Source: Gammaproteobacteria bacterium (GTDB taxonomy: Bacteria; Pseudomonadota; Gammaproteobacteria; Steroidobacterales; Foliamicaceae). From it: a stretch of DNA of 64,000 bases. Below the pieces are notes generated by a model. The model was not told the DNA's origin, searched no databases, and worked only from the letters and a program-made list of their open reading frames with translations. Shown here piece by piece: positions 1 to 9,261 of the stretch; the stretch's first letter is position 1, and each line of letters starts with the position of its first letter. The translations under genes and the position numbers were made by a program. Where the stretch lies: NCBI GenBank assembly GCA_026707445.1, contig JAPOWV010000024.1, forward strand, positions 1 through 64,000. Direction: 5' to 3'.

Positions 1-1
1 T

Positions 2-1492
2 GAAGACGAAATGGGGCATCATGACGATGACGACGACCATCATGACGAAGAAGAGCACCACGAAGAGGAAGAGGAAGCTTTCGGGGTTCTGCCCGGCAGC
101 GCCCTGGACATGAAGGGCGGCGCCGCCGGCTTCTCGTTCATCGGCGAGCGCGGATTCATCGGCGTTTCAGTCAGCACCCTGAATGGCGAGTACGGAATAC
201 CCGGACACGCCCACGGGCACGAGCATGAGCATGAGGAGGAACACCATGACGAGGAGGCCCACCACGACGACGAAGAGCACGAGGAAGAAGAGCACGAGGA
301 CGAGCACGAAGAAGAAGGCAATCCCTTTATCGACCTGAAACAGACGCGCGTTGACTTGGAGGCGGCGCTGATGGATCCGCTGCCCGGCTTTTCGAATCTG
401 AACCTTCGGCTGGGCGTCAACGACTACGAGCACCTGGAGATCGAGCCTTCCGGACAAGTGGGGACGGCCTTCGAAAACGAGGCCTGGGAGGCGCGCGTTG
501 AACTGACCCACCTCCCGGTTGGCGGCTGGGGAGGTGCGGTGGGTCTGCAACTCTCCGACCGGTCGTTCTCGGTCGCGGGCGAAGAGGCCTTCACGGCGCC
601 GGTCGATTCACGCGCGATGGGCGTGTTCTGGGTGGGCGAAAGATCGTTCGAAGGATTCGCCATCGAGGCCGGCGCGCGCCTGGAGAACGTGGAACATGAG
701 CCCGTAACCGGCGCCGACGTGGACTTCACGACAATGAGTGCCTCGCTGGGAGCGATCATGCCGCTGAACGATGCCTGGACTGCTACCGTGCTGGCCGACT
801 ACTCGGCGCGGGCGCCGGTAGGCGAAGAATTGTTTTCCAATGGGCCGCACCTGGCCACCCGCAGCTTCGAGATCGGCGATCCCGGACTCGAGGAAGAGCA
901 GGCGCTGAACTTTTCGGCGACGCTACGGGGAGCGGGTCCGCGCTGGTCGGTTGCGGGGACGGTGTATTACACGCAGTTCAATGACTTCATCTACCAGGCC
1001 GCGACCGGCGAGGAGATGGACGAGTTGATCGTGCGGGCATTCGGGCAGGCCGACGCGACCTTTTCAGGGCTGGACCTTGAGGCGTCCCTGGTTCTGGTCG
1101 ACTGGGGCGAAGCGAAGCTCGAGGTCAGGGGTTTCTTCGACACGGTGTCCGCCGACCTGGATGTGTCCGGCAATGACAACCTGCCGCTCATCCCACCGGA
1201 CCGTGCCGGTATCGGGCTGGAGTACAGTGCGGGCGCGTTCAGCGCCAGCGTCGATTACTCCCGGGTTTCGGAGCAGAACGGCGTTACCGACTTCGAACTC
1301 CCGACAGACGGCTACGACGACCTTCGCGCCTATGTCCGTTACGGTATCGAACGTGGCGATACTTGGACCGAACTGTATCTGCGCGGCAGAAACCTGACGG
1401 GCGACGAGCAGCGCCACCACACCTCCATCGTCAAGGATCTGGCCCCGGCGCCCGACCGCACGATCGAGGCGGGATTGCGAGTGAGGTTTTAG
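2..1492 (+). CDS. TonB-dependent outer-membrane receptor, ZnuD-like, 5'-truncated by the window edge
   Basis: The reading frame is open to base 2, so the first in-frame ATG (11) is internal; at least 496 residues are visible. They form the C-terminal beta-barrel of a TBDR, ending in an aromatic terminal strand (RVRF). Two surface-loop regions are very rich in His, Asp and Glu (about residues 4-25 and 68-105), as in the zinc receptor ZnuD. The stop lies 4 bp before a DUF2796 zinc-binding protein gene, followed by an ABC transporter, so zinc uptake across the outer membrane is the likely role. Substrate is inferred from the His-rich loops and neighbours. Signal peptide, TonB box and plug lie upstream of the window. 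Confidence 0.85.
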   Translation, partial: EDEMGHHDDDDDHHDEEEHHEEEEEAFGVLPGSALDMKGGAAGFSFIGERGFIGVSVSTLNGEYGIPGHAHGHEHEHEEEHHDEEAHHDDEEHEEEEHEDEHEEEGNPFIDLKQTRVDLEAALMDPLPGFSNLNLRLGVNDYEHLEIEPSGQVGTAFENEAWEARVELTHLPVGGWGGAVGLQLSDRSFSVAGEEAFTAPVDSRAMGVFWVGERSFEGFAIEAGARLENVEHEPVTGADVDFTTMSASLGAIMPLNDAWTATVLADYSARAPVGEELFSNGPHLATRSFEIGDPGLEEEQALNFSATLRGAGPRWSVAGTVYYTQFNDFIYQAATGEEMDELIVRAFGQADATFSGLDLEASLVLVDWGEAKLEVRGFFDTVSADLDVSGNDNLPLIPPDRAGIGLEYSAGAFSASVDYSRVSEQNGVTDFELPTDGYDDLRAYVRYGIERGDTWTELYLRGRNLTGDEQRHHTSIVKDLAPAPDRTIEAGLRVRF

Positions 1493-1496
1493 AAAA

Positions 1497-2300
1497 ATGT
1501 ACAAAATTCAGAATATTCGATCCGGCCGGCGGCGGCCGCTCCTTTACGCCATGACGATTTGTGCCCTGGCTCCCGCCGGCGCGTTGGGCCAGCACATCCA
1601 TGGCGTTATCGAGCTTGGTGTAGTGGTTGAGGGCAGCACGGTTGCCGTATCGCTGGATGCACCACTCTCCGACGTCGTCGGCTTTGAGCATGCGCCGGAG
1701 AGCGATGAACAGCTCGAACGCATTCGGCAAGCCGCCACGATGCTGTCGAATCCGGACGCAATGTTCGGACTGGCGGACTCGGCGGAATGCGCGATTTCGG
1801 ACACGTCGATTGACGGGCCGGCGTACGTCCTGGAACATCTCGGGGACGACGATGCCGGCGCGGAGCTGAGCGATCACGACCACCACGACGAGCACGAGGA
1901 ATCGGCTGCACACGACCACCACGACGAGCACGAGGAATCGGCTGCACACGACCACGACGACGAGCACGATGAACCGGCCGCACACGACCACCACGATGAG
2001 CACGAGGAATCGGCTGATCACGACCACCACGATGAGCACGAGGAATCGGCTGATCACGACCACGACGGGCACGAGGAATCGGCCGATCACGAGCACGACG
2101 ATGCCGAACAACACTCCGAAGTCAACGCAAACTACCAATGGGAATGCCGCAGTGCATCGGATCTCGATTCCCTCGCGTTGCGTTTCACGGAGAGCTTCGC
2201 GGGCGTCGAGACGATCGAGATTCAGATTCTCACCTCCGCCGGAGCGCAGGTGCTGACGGTAGAGGGGCGGGCGAAGTCGGTATCGCTGTCGCGGCCCTAG
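1497..2300 (+). CDS. DUF2796 (ZrgA-like) periplasmic zinc-binding protein
   Basis: 267 residues. The N-terminus is basic then hydrophobic, with a likely signal-peptide cleavage near ALG/QH (about residue 32), followed by the family-typical QHxHGxxELxVV start. A central low-complexity block (about residues 125-205) is built of 12-residue repeats such as HDHHDEHEESAA, and a short conserved domain follows. Known members of this family (Vibrio ZrgA) serve zinc uptake with an ABC transporter, and here the ATPase and permease genes follow directly. It probably binds and passes zinc in the periplasm. The stop is 5 bp before the ATPase start. The repeat block may vary in length between strains. Confidence 0.85.
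   Translation: MYKIQNIRSGRRRPLLYAMTICALAPAGALGQHIHGVIELGVVVEGSTVAVSLDAPLSDVVGFEHAPESDEQLERIRQAATMLSNPDAMFGLADSAECAISDTSIDGPAYVLEHLGDDDAGAELSDHDHHDEHEESAAHDHHDEHEESAAHDHDDEHDEPAAHDHHDEHEESADHDHHDEHEESADHDHDGHEESADHEHDDAEQHSEVNANYQWECRSASDLDSLALRFTESFAGVETIEIQILTSAGAQVLTVEGRAKSVSLSRP
1875..2087 (+). repeat. In-frame 36-bp tandem repeat array in the zinc-binding protein gene
   Basis: Five 36-bp units start at 1875, 1911, 1947, 1983 and 2019; a sixth, 33-bp unit starts at 2055. Each encodes a variant of HDHHDEHEESA(A/D). Units differ by a few bases, and the first two are nearly identical. All lengths are multiples of 3, so copy-number change would not break the frame. Partial further repeats run to about 2102. 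Confidence 0.9.
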
Positions 2301-2305
2301 AAGCC

Positions 2306-3034
2306 ATGCCGGGCACGGCCGTCGCCCCCGGGGACGCGATAGCGATATCGGGGCTGCGTTTCGGCTACGGTTCGGACGATGACATCCTGGCCATATCCGA
2401 ACTCAATGTTCGGTCGTCGCAACGGGTATTCGTTTTCGGTCCCAGTGGTTGCGGCAAGAGCACTCTTCTCGCCCTGGTCGGGGGCGTGCTGGTTGCGCGC
2501 GAGGGCGCCGTCGCCATTCTGGGCGAGAATCTCTCCGGCATGAAGAGTGCGGCGCGTGACCGGATTCGTGCGGATCACGTCGGCTTTATCTTCCAGCAAT
2601 TCAATCTCGTCCCGTACCTGTCGGTGGTCGAAAACGCATCCCTGCCATGCCGCTATTCCCGGCGTCGGTTGAAGCGCGCCTGCGACGCCGATGGCTCCGT
2701 CGAGGAATCGGCGGCCCGGCTGCTTTCGGCGCTCGGCATCGGCGAGGAGCTTCGTTCGCGCAAGTCGACGGATCTGAGCGTTGGGCAGCAGCAGCGCGTC
2801 GCCGCCGCACGCGCCCTGATCGGGCGGCCGGAACTGGTTATTGCCGACGAGCCCACGTCGTCGCTCGACGCGAACCGCCGGCGCGAATTCATCAATCTGC
2901 TGCTGTCCGAAGCCGGCCGGGCCGACAGCACCGTCATTTTCGTCAGCCATGACGCTTCGCTCGCGACGCACTTCGACGTTGCAATCGATCTCGGGCTCAG
3001 CAATACCGCGCCGGACCCTGCAAATGCTGCATAA
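2306..3034 (+). CDS. ABC transporter ATP-binding protein (LolD/MacB-like), zinc operon
   Basis: 242 residues from ATG 2306, chosen because it follows the upstream stop by 5 bp; the frame is open further upstream but there overlaps the previous gene. Walker A GPSGCGKST is at residues 45-53, with a Q-loop (FQQFN), Walker B (LVIADEPT) and an H-loop (SHD). The signature is LSVGQQQR, with Val at the first Gly of the usual LSGGQ. It should hydrolyse ATP to drive the FtsX/MacB-type permease encoded by the next gene, which it overlaps by 11 bp. Zinc as substrate is inferred from the operon. Confidence 0.88.
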   Translation: MPGTAVAPGDAIAISGLRFGYGSDDDILAISELNVRSSQRVFVFGPSGCGKSTLLALVGGVLVAREGAVAILGENLSGMKSAARDRIRADHVGFIFQQFNLVPYLSVVENASLPCRYSRRRLKRACDADGSVEESAARLLSALGIGEELRSRKSTDLSVGQQQRVAAARALIGRPELVIADEPTSSLDANRRREFINLLLSEAGRADSTVIFVSHDASLATHFDVAIDLGLSNTAPDPANAA

Positions 3035-4268
3035 CATCGGCAATGCGCTGTCGCTGGTTTTCAAGAGCCTGCTCAACCGGCGTGCGACGGCCATCCTGAC
3101 CGTTGCATCGATTGCCGTGAGCGCCGGCCTGCTCTCCATTGTCGATCGGGTCAGGACGGACACGCAGACCAGCTTTGCCAACACGATCGCCGGCACCGAC
3201 CTGATCGTGGGAGCGCGCAGCGGCGATCTGAACCTGCTCCTGTATTCGGTTTTTCGTATCGGCAACCCCACGAACAACGTCACATGGAACAGCTACGAGA
3301 CGATCGGCGACAGACCGGAGGTGGACTGGACCATTCCGTTCTCACTGGGTGACGCGCACCGGGGCTATCGGGTCCTCGGGACGGACCTCGGCTATTTCAG
3401 TCATTATCGGTATGCGGACCGCCGGTCGCTGGCTTTCGATAAAGGCGGTCCGTTCACTTCGGCGACCGAGGCGGTGATCGGCGCGGAGGTTGCCGAGCGG
3501 CTCGGATACGACATCGGCCGGCAAATCGTCGTATCCCACGGACTGGCGGACACGAGTTTTCTCACCCACGACGAGGACCCGTTTACGATCAGCGGAATAC
3601 TCGCGCGCACCGGCACGCCCGTCGATCGGACCGTGCACATCAGTCTGGGCGGCATGGACCTGATCCACACGGCTGGCGGCGCCGATCGCGAGGTGCCGCC
3701 CGTCGCCGGTTACGAGCCGGAGGAAATCACCGCTTTCCTGATCGGGCTCAAATCCAGGACGGCCATTTTCGCGCTGCAGCGGTTCGTCAACGAGTTCGAG
3801 GCCGAGCCGATGACCGCGGTCATTCCGGGCGTGGCCTTGCAGCAGCTCTGGGGCCTGGTGCGCGTTGCCGAATACGCGCTGCTGGGCGTGTCGGCGATGG
3901 TCGTGCTGGCCAGCGTGCTCGGATTGCTCTCCACGCTGCTGGTCAGCCTCAATGAGCGCCGTCGTGAAATGTCCGTGCTGCGTTCCGTCGGCGCCAGGCC
4001 CGGTCACATATTTGCCCTGCTGCTTTCGGAGGCGGCAATACTTGCGTTTCTCGGCGCGCTGTCCGGACTGCTACTGGTCCAACTCGGTATCCTCGCGATA
4101 CGGCAGTTCGCGCTGTCGGAATTCGGTATTCAACTGAGCGTTCAACTGCGGGCCTTTGATCTCTATGTGCTGACGGGTATCCTTGGCATCGCGGTTCTTG
4201 TCAGCATCGTTCCAGCCTGGCGGGCATACCGGAATTCGCTCGCCGACGGGCTGACGGTAAGGCTTTAA
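3024..4268 (+). CDS. ABC transporter permease, FtsX/MacB family, zinc operon
   Basis: 414 residues from ATG 3024; the longer frame upstream overlaps the ATPase gene and is not used. One N-terminal membrane segment (about residues 20-40) is followed by a large periplasmic domain (about 45-280) and three C-terminal membrane segments (about 288-410). This is the MacB_PCD/FtsX layout, as in LolC/E and MacB. The 11-bp overlap with the ATPase gene indicates translational coupling. By context it works with the DUF2796 and DUF3299 proteins, as in the Vibrio zrg zinc system. Whether it imports zinc or acts mechanically on the periplasmic partner cannot be read from sequence. Confidence 0.87.
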   Translation: MLHNIGNALSLVFKSLLNRRATAILTVASIAVSAGLLSIVDRVRTDTQTSFANTIAGTDLIVGARSGDLNLLLYSVFRIGNPTNNVTWNSYETIGDRPEVDWTIPFSLGDAHRGYRVLGTDLGYFSHYRYADRRSLAFDKGGPFTSATEAVIGAEVAERLGYDIGRQIVVSHGLADTSFLTHDEDPFTISGILARTGTPVDRTVHISLGGMDLIHTAGGADREVPPVAGYEPEEITAFLIGLKSRTAIFALQRFVNEFEAEPMTAVIPGVALQQLWGLVRVAEYALLGVSAMVVLASVLGLLSTLLVSLNERRREMSVLRSVGARPGHIFALLLSEAAILAFLGALSGLLLVQLGILAIRQFALSEFGIQLSVQLRAFDLYVLTGILGIAVLVSIVPAWRAYRNSLADGLTVRL

Positions 4269-4280
4269 TATAGAGGCAAC

Positions 4281-4769
4281 ATGAGCATTTCGAATCGACT
4301 CATTCGGCGGGGGCTCGCGGTGACGCTGCTTCTCAGCGGAATTGCGATTGCGGACGATGCCCGTGAACTCACCTGGGACGATCTGATTCCCGATGCCGGA
4401 GCGACCGAGCAGCCGGGGGACAACGCGTTCGACGATCCGTTTGCGATGCCGGCCTTTCCCACGGGCGTGGTCGAAGAGCTCAACGGCGTTCTCGTGAAGA
4501 TTCCCGGATTCGTCGTGCCCCTGGAAGTCTCCAATGAGGGCAAGGTGAGCGAATTCCTGCTCGTGCCGTATTTCGGGGCATGCATTCACTATCCGCCACC
4601 TCCCGCCAACCAGATTGTTTACATAACGGCGGAACAGCCCATGGATCTCGAGTCCACCTGGGAGCCGATCTGGGCGACGGGCGAACTCAGGACGGAGTTT
4701 CGCGAGTCCGATCTCGCCTACTCGGGATACACGATGGCGGCTCAGGCAATAGAAATATACGAGTACTGA
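4281..4769 (+). CDS. DUF3299 exported protein, last gene of the zinc operon
   Basis: 162 residues with a signal peptide (about residues 1-24, IAIADD). The hallmark is the segment PYFGACIHYPPPPANQIVYI (residues about 96-115), typical of DUF3299 proteins that accompany DUF2796 and MacB-like ABC genes. The single Cys and His in the ACIH motif are candidate metal ligands. It starts 12 bp after the permease stop, so it is probably co-transcribed. Its exact role is unknown; a periplasmic accessory role in zinc uptake is inferred only from association. Confidence 0.85.
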   Translation: MSISNRLIRRGLAVTLLLSGIAIADDARELTWDDLIPDAGATEQPGDNAFDDPFAMPAFPTGVVEELNGVLVKIPGFVVPLEVSNEGKVSEFLLVPYFGACIHYPPPPANQIVYITAEQPMDLESTWEPIWATGELRTEFRESDLAYSGYTMAAQAIEIYEY

Positions 4770-4848
4770 CTGATATAGCGCCCTGAGATTTCGTGATACC
4801 CTGTTTCGCGGGTGTTTAGCCCACTTGGGGTCTATCGGGAGAAGGGGC

Positions 4849-7296
4849 ATGAAGAAGCTTTCGCTTTCTTTGGTGCTGAGTGGCACTGTGTTGTTCGTAT
4901 TCACCAGCGTCACTGCCCCGCCCGTTTCAGCCCAGGGCGCCGCTGCCGAAGGCGCCCTGGAAGAAATCATCGTGACGGCACGCAAGCGCGACGAATCGCT
5001 GCGCGAGATTCCCGAATCCGTCTCGGCCATTTCCGGTTTCGAGTTGGAACAGGGACACATCACGCACATCAACGACATCGGCCTGAAGGTCACCAACCTC
5101 AACCTTTCGGCACGAGCGGACGGCAATCCGAACGTGACGATCCGCGGCGTTGGATCGTTCGGCAACACTCACGGCGTGGGGTTCTACGTGGACGGTACGC
5201 AGATCTTCGTCGACGCGTCCGCGGAATTCGGCGACATGGAACGCGTCGAAGTACTGAAGGGCCCGCAGGGCACGCTGTATGGCGGCAACAACATCGGCGG
5301 CGCGGTCAAGTTCGTGACCAGGCGTCCGGCCCTGGGAGAGACCAGCGCCGAGCTGGAAGTGGAAGCCGGCGGGCAGAGCATGATGAACTTCGAAGGGGTC
5401 GTGAACCTGCCGCTGGGCGACGCCGCCGCCGTCCGGGTTTTCGCGTACTCGAAGCAGGATGACGGCTTCGTCAAGGCGGTCGCTCCCGAGCGGCGCAACG
5501 GCCGGTCCAACGAGACCGACACGCTCTGGCCGTACGGGATTCCGGCGAACAATCCGGGCGCGCCCAACATGTACCGCGAGGACGTGACCGAGAGGTGGCG
5601 CAAGTATCCCAACGAGCGCGACGAAATCGGTTTTCGCGTTTCGGTGCAGGCCGAGCTGGCCGAGAACACGACGCTTTATGCCGCCGTGCGGCACAACGAG
5701 CTTGATGCGGGCAACAACAACTGGCGGGTCGAGGACGGCAACAACCTGACCTACAACCGCGACCGTGAACTGACGTTTGCGGGGCGCAACGACCGTCAGA
5801 CGACCGGGGGGCTTCTGGAGATCAGCCACGACGTTTCGGGCCTGGGCAACTTCACGTATCTGGGCGCGGTCACCGACGCGGAGGGCTTGCGGACCACGGA
5901 CCTGGACGTCAGTTCGGAAGTCGGATTCGACCTGGTGCGTCCGGAATTCACCGACGTGCAGACGCACGAGTTCCGCTTCACCTCGGAAGGCGAGGGTCCG
6001 CTCGAGTGGCAGGCCGGCGCCTATTACGCCCGGTGGGAAAACGAATGGGACTCCTGGGCGACCTTTTACGGAACCACCGAAGTCCTGTGCCACCTGTTCG
6101 GCGACTGCGGCCGGCCGGGTTCGCTGGGCATCCTGGAGCCCTTGAGTCCGGCGGAGCGCAACGCGCTTCCGAGCCCCGACGCGGACCCGCGGCTGGGCAC
6201 GCCCGTGCAGACGCCAAGCTACGAACAGGAAATCATGAACCGCCTGTACTTTCCGTTCGAGAACCGGGACCGGGAACGCACCAACAAGGCGCTGTTCATT
6301 ACCGCGAGCTACCGGCTGGACGACAACTGGGAAATCGGCATCGGCGCGCGCCTGGACGACTGGAACGCGGACACGCTGGACCGCAACCGCGATTACTGGG
6401 TGACCACCACCGGGTTCTATCCGAACTACGAGAATTACCTGGAGCAGGGCGGCTCGGAATTCCTCCCCAAGGCGTCGATCTCCTACTTCACGGAAGCGGG
6501 AACGCACCTGTATTTCAGTTACGCACGCGGCTTCGAGCCCGGCAACTACAACCTCTACACCCAGGAAGGCATACCGTCGCTGGTTCCTTATGACAAGGAA
6601 ACGGCGGACAACTACGAGGTCGGGATCAAGACCTCGCTGATGCTGGGTGATCGTCCCGTTGACCTGAACGTGGCTGCGTTCTTCATCGACTACACCGATC
6701 GGCAGTTCGAGTTGCAGAACCAGATATCGGTGGGCGGCATCATCGAGAACATCCTCAATGCCGGCAGTTCCACGCAATACGGCGCCGAGATGGACTTCAC
6801 CTGGGCCGTCAGCGACGAGTTGACCATCAGCGGCGGCGCAGGCCTGGTCGAGGCGGACTTCGATGAGGACAGTTCGGTGTTCGACGTGATCAACCGCTTC
6901 AGCGAAGTGGACAGTCATTTCCCGCCCTGGATCTCCAAGAGTTCGGTGAACCTGGCGGCGCAGTACCGCAGGCCGCTGACGGGGGGAATGGAGTTGTTGA
7001 TCCGCGGGACCATGCTGGCCAAGGGGCCGTTCTGGTTCAATACCGAGAACACCGTCAAGCATCCGGGCTTCCAGGTGTTCAACCTGCGGGTGGGCGTGGA
7101 AACCGACCGCTGGTCGCTGGCGGTCAACGTGCGCAACCTGTTCGACGAGGGCTACTACACCGACGGGTCGGTGTGGCCCGGGGACTCGGTTCCGGGGCGG
7201 GACCGCAACGATCCGATCGGCTTGACCTTCAATCCCGTAATCGGCACGCTGGGCCAGCCGCGCCTTGCGACATTCATCGCGCGGGTCAAGTTCTGA
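4849..7296 (+). CDS. TonB-dependent receptor (paralogue 1)
   Basis: 815 residues from ATG 4849, preceded by GAGAAGGGG; a TTG at 4825 is possible but less likely. Signal peptide residues 1-28, TonB-box region EEIIVTARKR about 38-47, plug domain to about 165 with the conserved GPQGTLYGG, then a 22-strand-type barrel ending in IARVKF. It imports an unknown ligand across the outer membrane using TonB/ExbBD energy. It is clearly paralogous to the receptor at 9401-11686: both share the GPQGTLYGG-NIGGA plug motif and GTLGQPRL near the C-terminus. The glyoxalase gene follows 20 bp downstream and may be co-transcribed. Confidence 0.93.
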   Translation: MKKLSLSLVLSGTVLFVFTSVTAPPVSAQGAAAEGALEEIIVTARKRDESLREIPESVSAISGFELEQGHITHINDIGLKVTNLNLSARADGNPNVTIRGVGSFGNTHGVGFYVDGTQIFVDASAEFGDMERVEVLKGPQGTLYGGNNIGGAVKFVTRRPALGETSAELEVEAGGQSMMNFEGVVNLPLGDAAAVRVFAYSKQDDGFVKAVAPERRNGRSNETDTLWPYGIPANNPGAPNMYREDVTERWRKYPNERDEIGFRVSVQAELAENTTLYAAVRHNELDAGNNNWRVEDGNNLTYNRDRELTFAGRNDRQTTGGLLEISHDVSGLGNFTYLGAVTDAEGLRTTDLDVSSEVGFDLVRPEFTDVQTHEFRFTSEGEGPLEWQAGAYYARWENEWDSWATFYGTTEVLCHLFGDCGRPGSLGILEPLSPAERNALPSPDADPRLGTPVQTPSYEQEIMNRLYFPFENRDRERTNKALFITASYRLDDNWEIGIGARLDDWNADTLDRNRDYWVTTTGFYPNYENYLEQGGSEFLPKASISYFTEAGTHLYFSYARGFEPGNYNLYTQEGIPSLVPYDKETADNYEVGIKTSLMLGDRPVDLNVAAFFIDYTDRQFELQNQISVGGIIENILNAGSSTQYGAEMDFTWAVSDELTISGGAGLVEADFDEDSSVFDVINRFSEVDSHFPPWISKSSVNLAAQYRRPLTGGMELLIRGTMLAKGPFWFNTENTVKHPGFQVFNLRVGVETDRWSLAVNVRNLFDEGYYTDGSVWPGDSVPGRDRNDPIGLTFNPVIGTLGQPRLATFIARVKF

Positions 7297-7316
7297 ATTC
7301 CGACTGAGGAGGTCAA

Positions 7317-7868
7317 ATGTCCGTCGAATCCAACGTACAGGAGGGGCAGGTCGTATCGGTCCCCGAGACAGAAGGCTATGTCATGAACCAGACGATGTTG
7401 CGGATCAAGGACCCGCAACGGTCGCTGGACTTCTATTCCCGGGTCCTGGGGATGACGCTGATCAAGGAATTCCGGTTTCCCGAAATGGAGTTCTCGCTGT
7501 ATTTCATGGGCTACGTCACGGAAGACGACGAGCCGATTCCCGACGGCGCGGAGGCGCGCGCGGCCTATGCCTTCCGCCAGAAGGCAATGATCGAGCTGAC
7601 CCATAATTGGGGTACCGAGGACGACGACGATTTCGCCGGCTACCACGACGGCAACGCTGATCCCCGCGGTTTCGGTCACATCGGGCTGTCGGTTCCGGAT
7701 GTCTATGCCGCCTGCAAGCGCTTCGAGGAACTGGGCGTGGATTTCGTCAAGCGCCCGGACGACGGCAAGATGAAAGGCTTGGCCTTTATCAAGGACCCCG
7801 ACGGCTACTGGATCGAAATCCTCGAAGCCAACAGCTGCGGCTCGATGGCCGTTGCGATGACCGGCTGA
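7317..7868 (+). CDS. gloA: Glyoxalase I (lactoylglutathione lyase), eukaryote-like long form
   Basis: 183 residues; start ATG 7317 has a strong AGGAGG 5 bases upstream. It converts the methylglyoxal-glutathione hemithioacetal to S-lactoylglutathione. The metal-binding set is visible: Gln25, Glu93 (IELTHNW), His121 (GFGHIG) and Glu167 (YWIEI). Motifs such as [19 protein letters not shown] and KMKGLAFI closely resemble the human/plant long-form enzyme rather than short E. coli GloA. That form is often Zn-dependent, notable beside a zinc-uptake operon. It converges on a D-lactate dehydrogenase-like gene with only 1 bp between stops. No glyoxalase II is in the window. Confidence 0.95.
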   Translation: MSVESNVQEGQVVSVPETEGYVMNQTMLRIKDPQRSLDFYSRVLGMTLIKEFRFPEMEFSLYFMGYVTEDDEPIPDGAEARAAYAFRQKAMIELTHNWGTEDDDDFAGYHDGNADPRGFGHIGLSVPDVYAACKRFEELGVDFVKRPDDGKMKGLAFIKDPDGYWIEILEANSCGSMAVAMTG

Positions 7869-7869
7869 T

Positions 7870-9261
7870 CTAGGCTGGTATTACGCGGCCGGGGTTGAGG
7901 ATGCCCCTGGGGTCGAGGGCCTGCTTCAGGCACCTCATCAGTTCGACTTCTTCCGGGCTGCGCGACAGGTGCAGGTAGTCGCGCTTGAGCACGCCGATGC
8001 CATGCTCCGCGGATACCGAGCCGCCGTGCGCGCCGGTGAGCCGGTAGCCGATGTCGAAGATGGTCTTCAGATCGCCCTCGCGGCGCGTGCTTACGAACAG
8101 GTGCAGGTTGTTGTCGCCGATGTGTCCGAACACGAGATTGATGGCGTCCGGTAACGCTTCCTTGAGTTCCGTGTCGAACTGATCCAGAAACTCCGCCATC
8201 TCGGCGATATCCATGCTGACGTCCAGGCTGGCGTAGGGCAACAGGTCGGCGGTGATTTCGGCCACCCCGTCGCGGATGTTCCAGAAAGCCTGCCGGTCCT
8301 TTTCCGACTGCGCGATCGCCGCGTCATCGATCAGTCCCGCCTCCAGCGCGCCGGCCAGGACTTCCTCGAAGCGCCGGCTGTCGGTTTCCTGGTCCGAGCC
8401 TTCCGCCTCCACCAGCGCGTAAATCGGGTAATCCCGGTCGAAGGGCGAGCGCAGGCTGTCGCTGTGCCTGATCACGCGGTCGAAATAGGGCGACCACATC
8501 ACCTCGTATGCGCTCACCGAGCCGCCCAGTTTGCCCTGCAGTTCACGAAGCAGCCTGACGGCGGGATCGAATGAACGCACGGCGCACAGGGCCGTGCAGG
8601 TGCTCTCGAGCTTGGGATAGAGACGCAATACCGCGCGCGTAATGACACCGAGCGTCCCTTCCGTGCCCACGAACAACTGCTTCAGGTCATAGCCGGCATT
8701 GTTCTTGAGCATCTTGTTCAGCGAACTGATGACCGTGCCGTCCGCCAGCACCGCTTCCAGTCCCAGCACCAGGTTGCGGGTCATGCCGAAGCGGATGACC
8801 TGGTTGCCGCCGGCATTGGTGGCGATCGCCCCGCCGATATGGCAGGAACCGCGCGCGCCGAAGTCCAGCGGCAGATGAAATCCGGCGTCCCGCGCCGCTT
8901 CCTGTATCACTTGCAGCGGAGTTCCCGCCCAGGCGGTAATGGTCATGGCGGCCGCGTCCAGCTCCTCTATGCCGGTGAGCCGCTCAAGCGAAAGCGCCAG
9001 TTCGCCCGCCTGCGGCGTGGCGCCGCCGGCCAGGCCCGTCATGCCACCCTGCACGACCACCGGCTGCCCGAGTTCGTGGCAAGTCTTCAGCACATGGGAC
9101 ACTTCGTCCGTGGAACCCGGGCGCACTACGGCTGACGGTCGGAAAGCGTTTTCCGAGGTGAAGTCCACGCTGTAGCGCTCACCCACGGAGTCGCCGGTCA
9201 TCAGGGAATGACCCTGCTGGCTGAGAACTGCGATGGCGTTCTCGCTGAGAGGTGCGCTCAT
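7870..9261 (-). CDS. FAD-linked oxidase, D-lactate dehydrogenase / GlcD family
   Basis: 463 residues from ATG 9261, with GGAG 7 bases upstream; an in-frame start at 9303 lacks support. The N-terminal FAD_binding_4 (PCMH) domain carries VVQGGMTGLAGGATP, and the C-terminal FAD-oxidase domain carries SAEHGIGVLKR near the end. The family oxidises 2-hydroxyacids (D-lactate, glycolate, D-2-hydroxyglutarate) and passes electrons to quinone or cytochrome. The adjacent, convergent glyoxalase I suggests D-lactate from methylglyoxal detoxification as substrate. This is inference: family members are hard to separate by sequence. Confidence 0.85.
   Translation of the reverse strand: MSAPLSENAIAVLSQQGHSLMTGDSVGERYSVDFTSENAFRPSAVVRPGSTDEVSHVLKTCHELGQPVVVQGGMTGLAGGATPQAGELALSLERLTGIEELDAAAMTITAWAGTPLQVIQEAARDAGFHLPLDFGARGSCHIGGAIATNAGGNQVIRFGMTRNLVLGLEAVLADGTVISSLNKMLKNNAGYDLKQLFVGTEGTLGVITRAVLRLYPKLESTCTALCAVRSFDPAVRLLRELQGKLGGSVSAYEVMWSPYFDRVIRHSDSLRSPFDRDYPIYALVEAEGSDQETDSRRFEEVLAGALEAGLIDDAAIAQSEKDRQAFWNIRDGVAEITADLLPYASLDVSMDIAEMAEFLDQFDTELKEALPDAINLVFGHIGDNNLHLFVSTRREGDLKTIFDIGYRLTGAHGGSVSAEHGIGVLKRDYLHLSRSPEEVELMRCLKQALDPRGILNPGRVIPA

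Noticed and set aside
1875-2087. 36-bp repeats as a CRISPR array
   Set aside because: Units are contiguous with no spacers, in frame within a coding gene, and no cas genes are present.
1431-2138. Val-rich minus-strand open frame over the zinc-binding protein
   Set aside because: The repetitive hydrophobic translation is just the complement of the His/Asp repeat codons.
4927-7062. 711-codon minus-strand open frame over the first TBDR paralogue
   Set aside because: Antisense shadow of a clear receptor gene. Similar shadows oppose the second TBDR (9470-11413) and ftsI (41848-43896).
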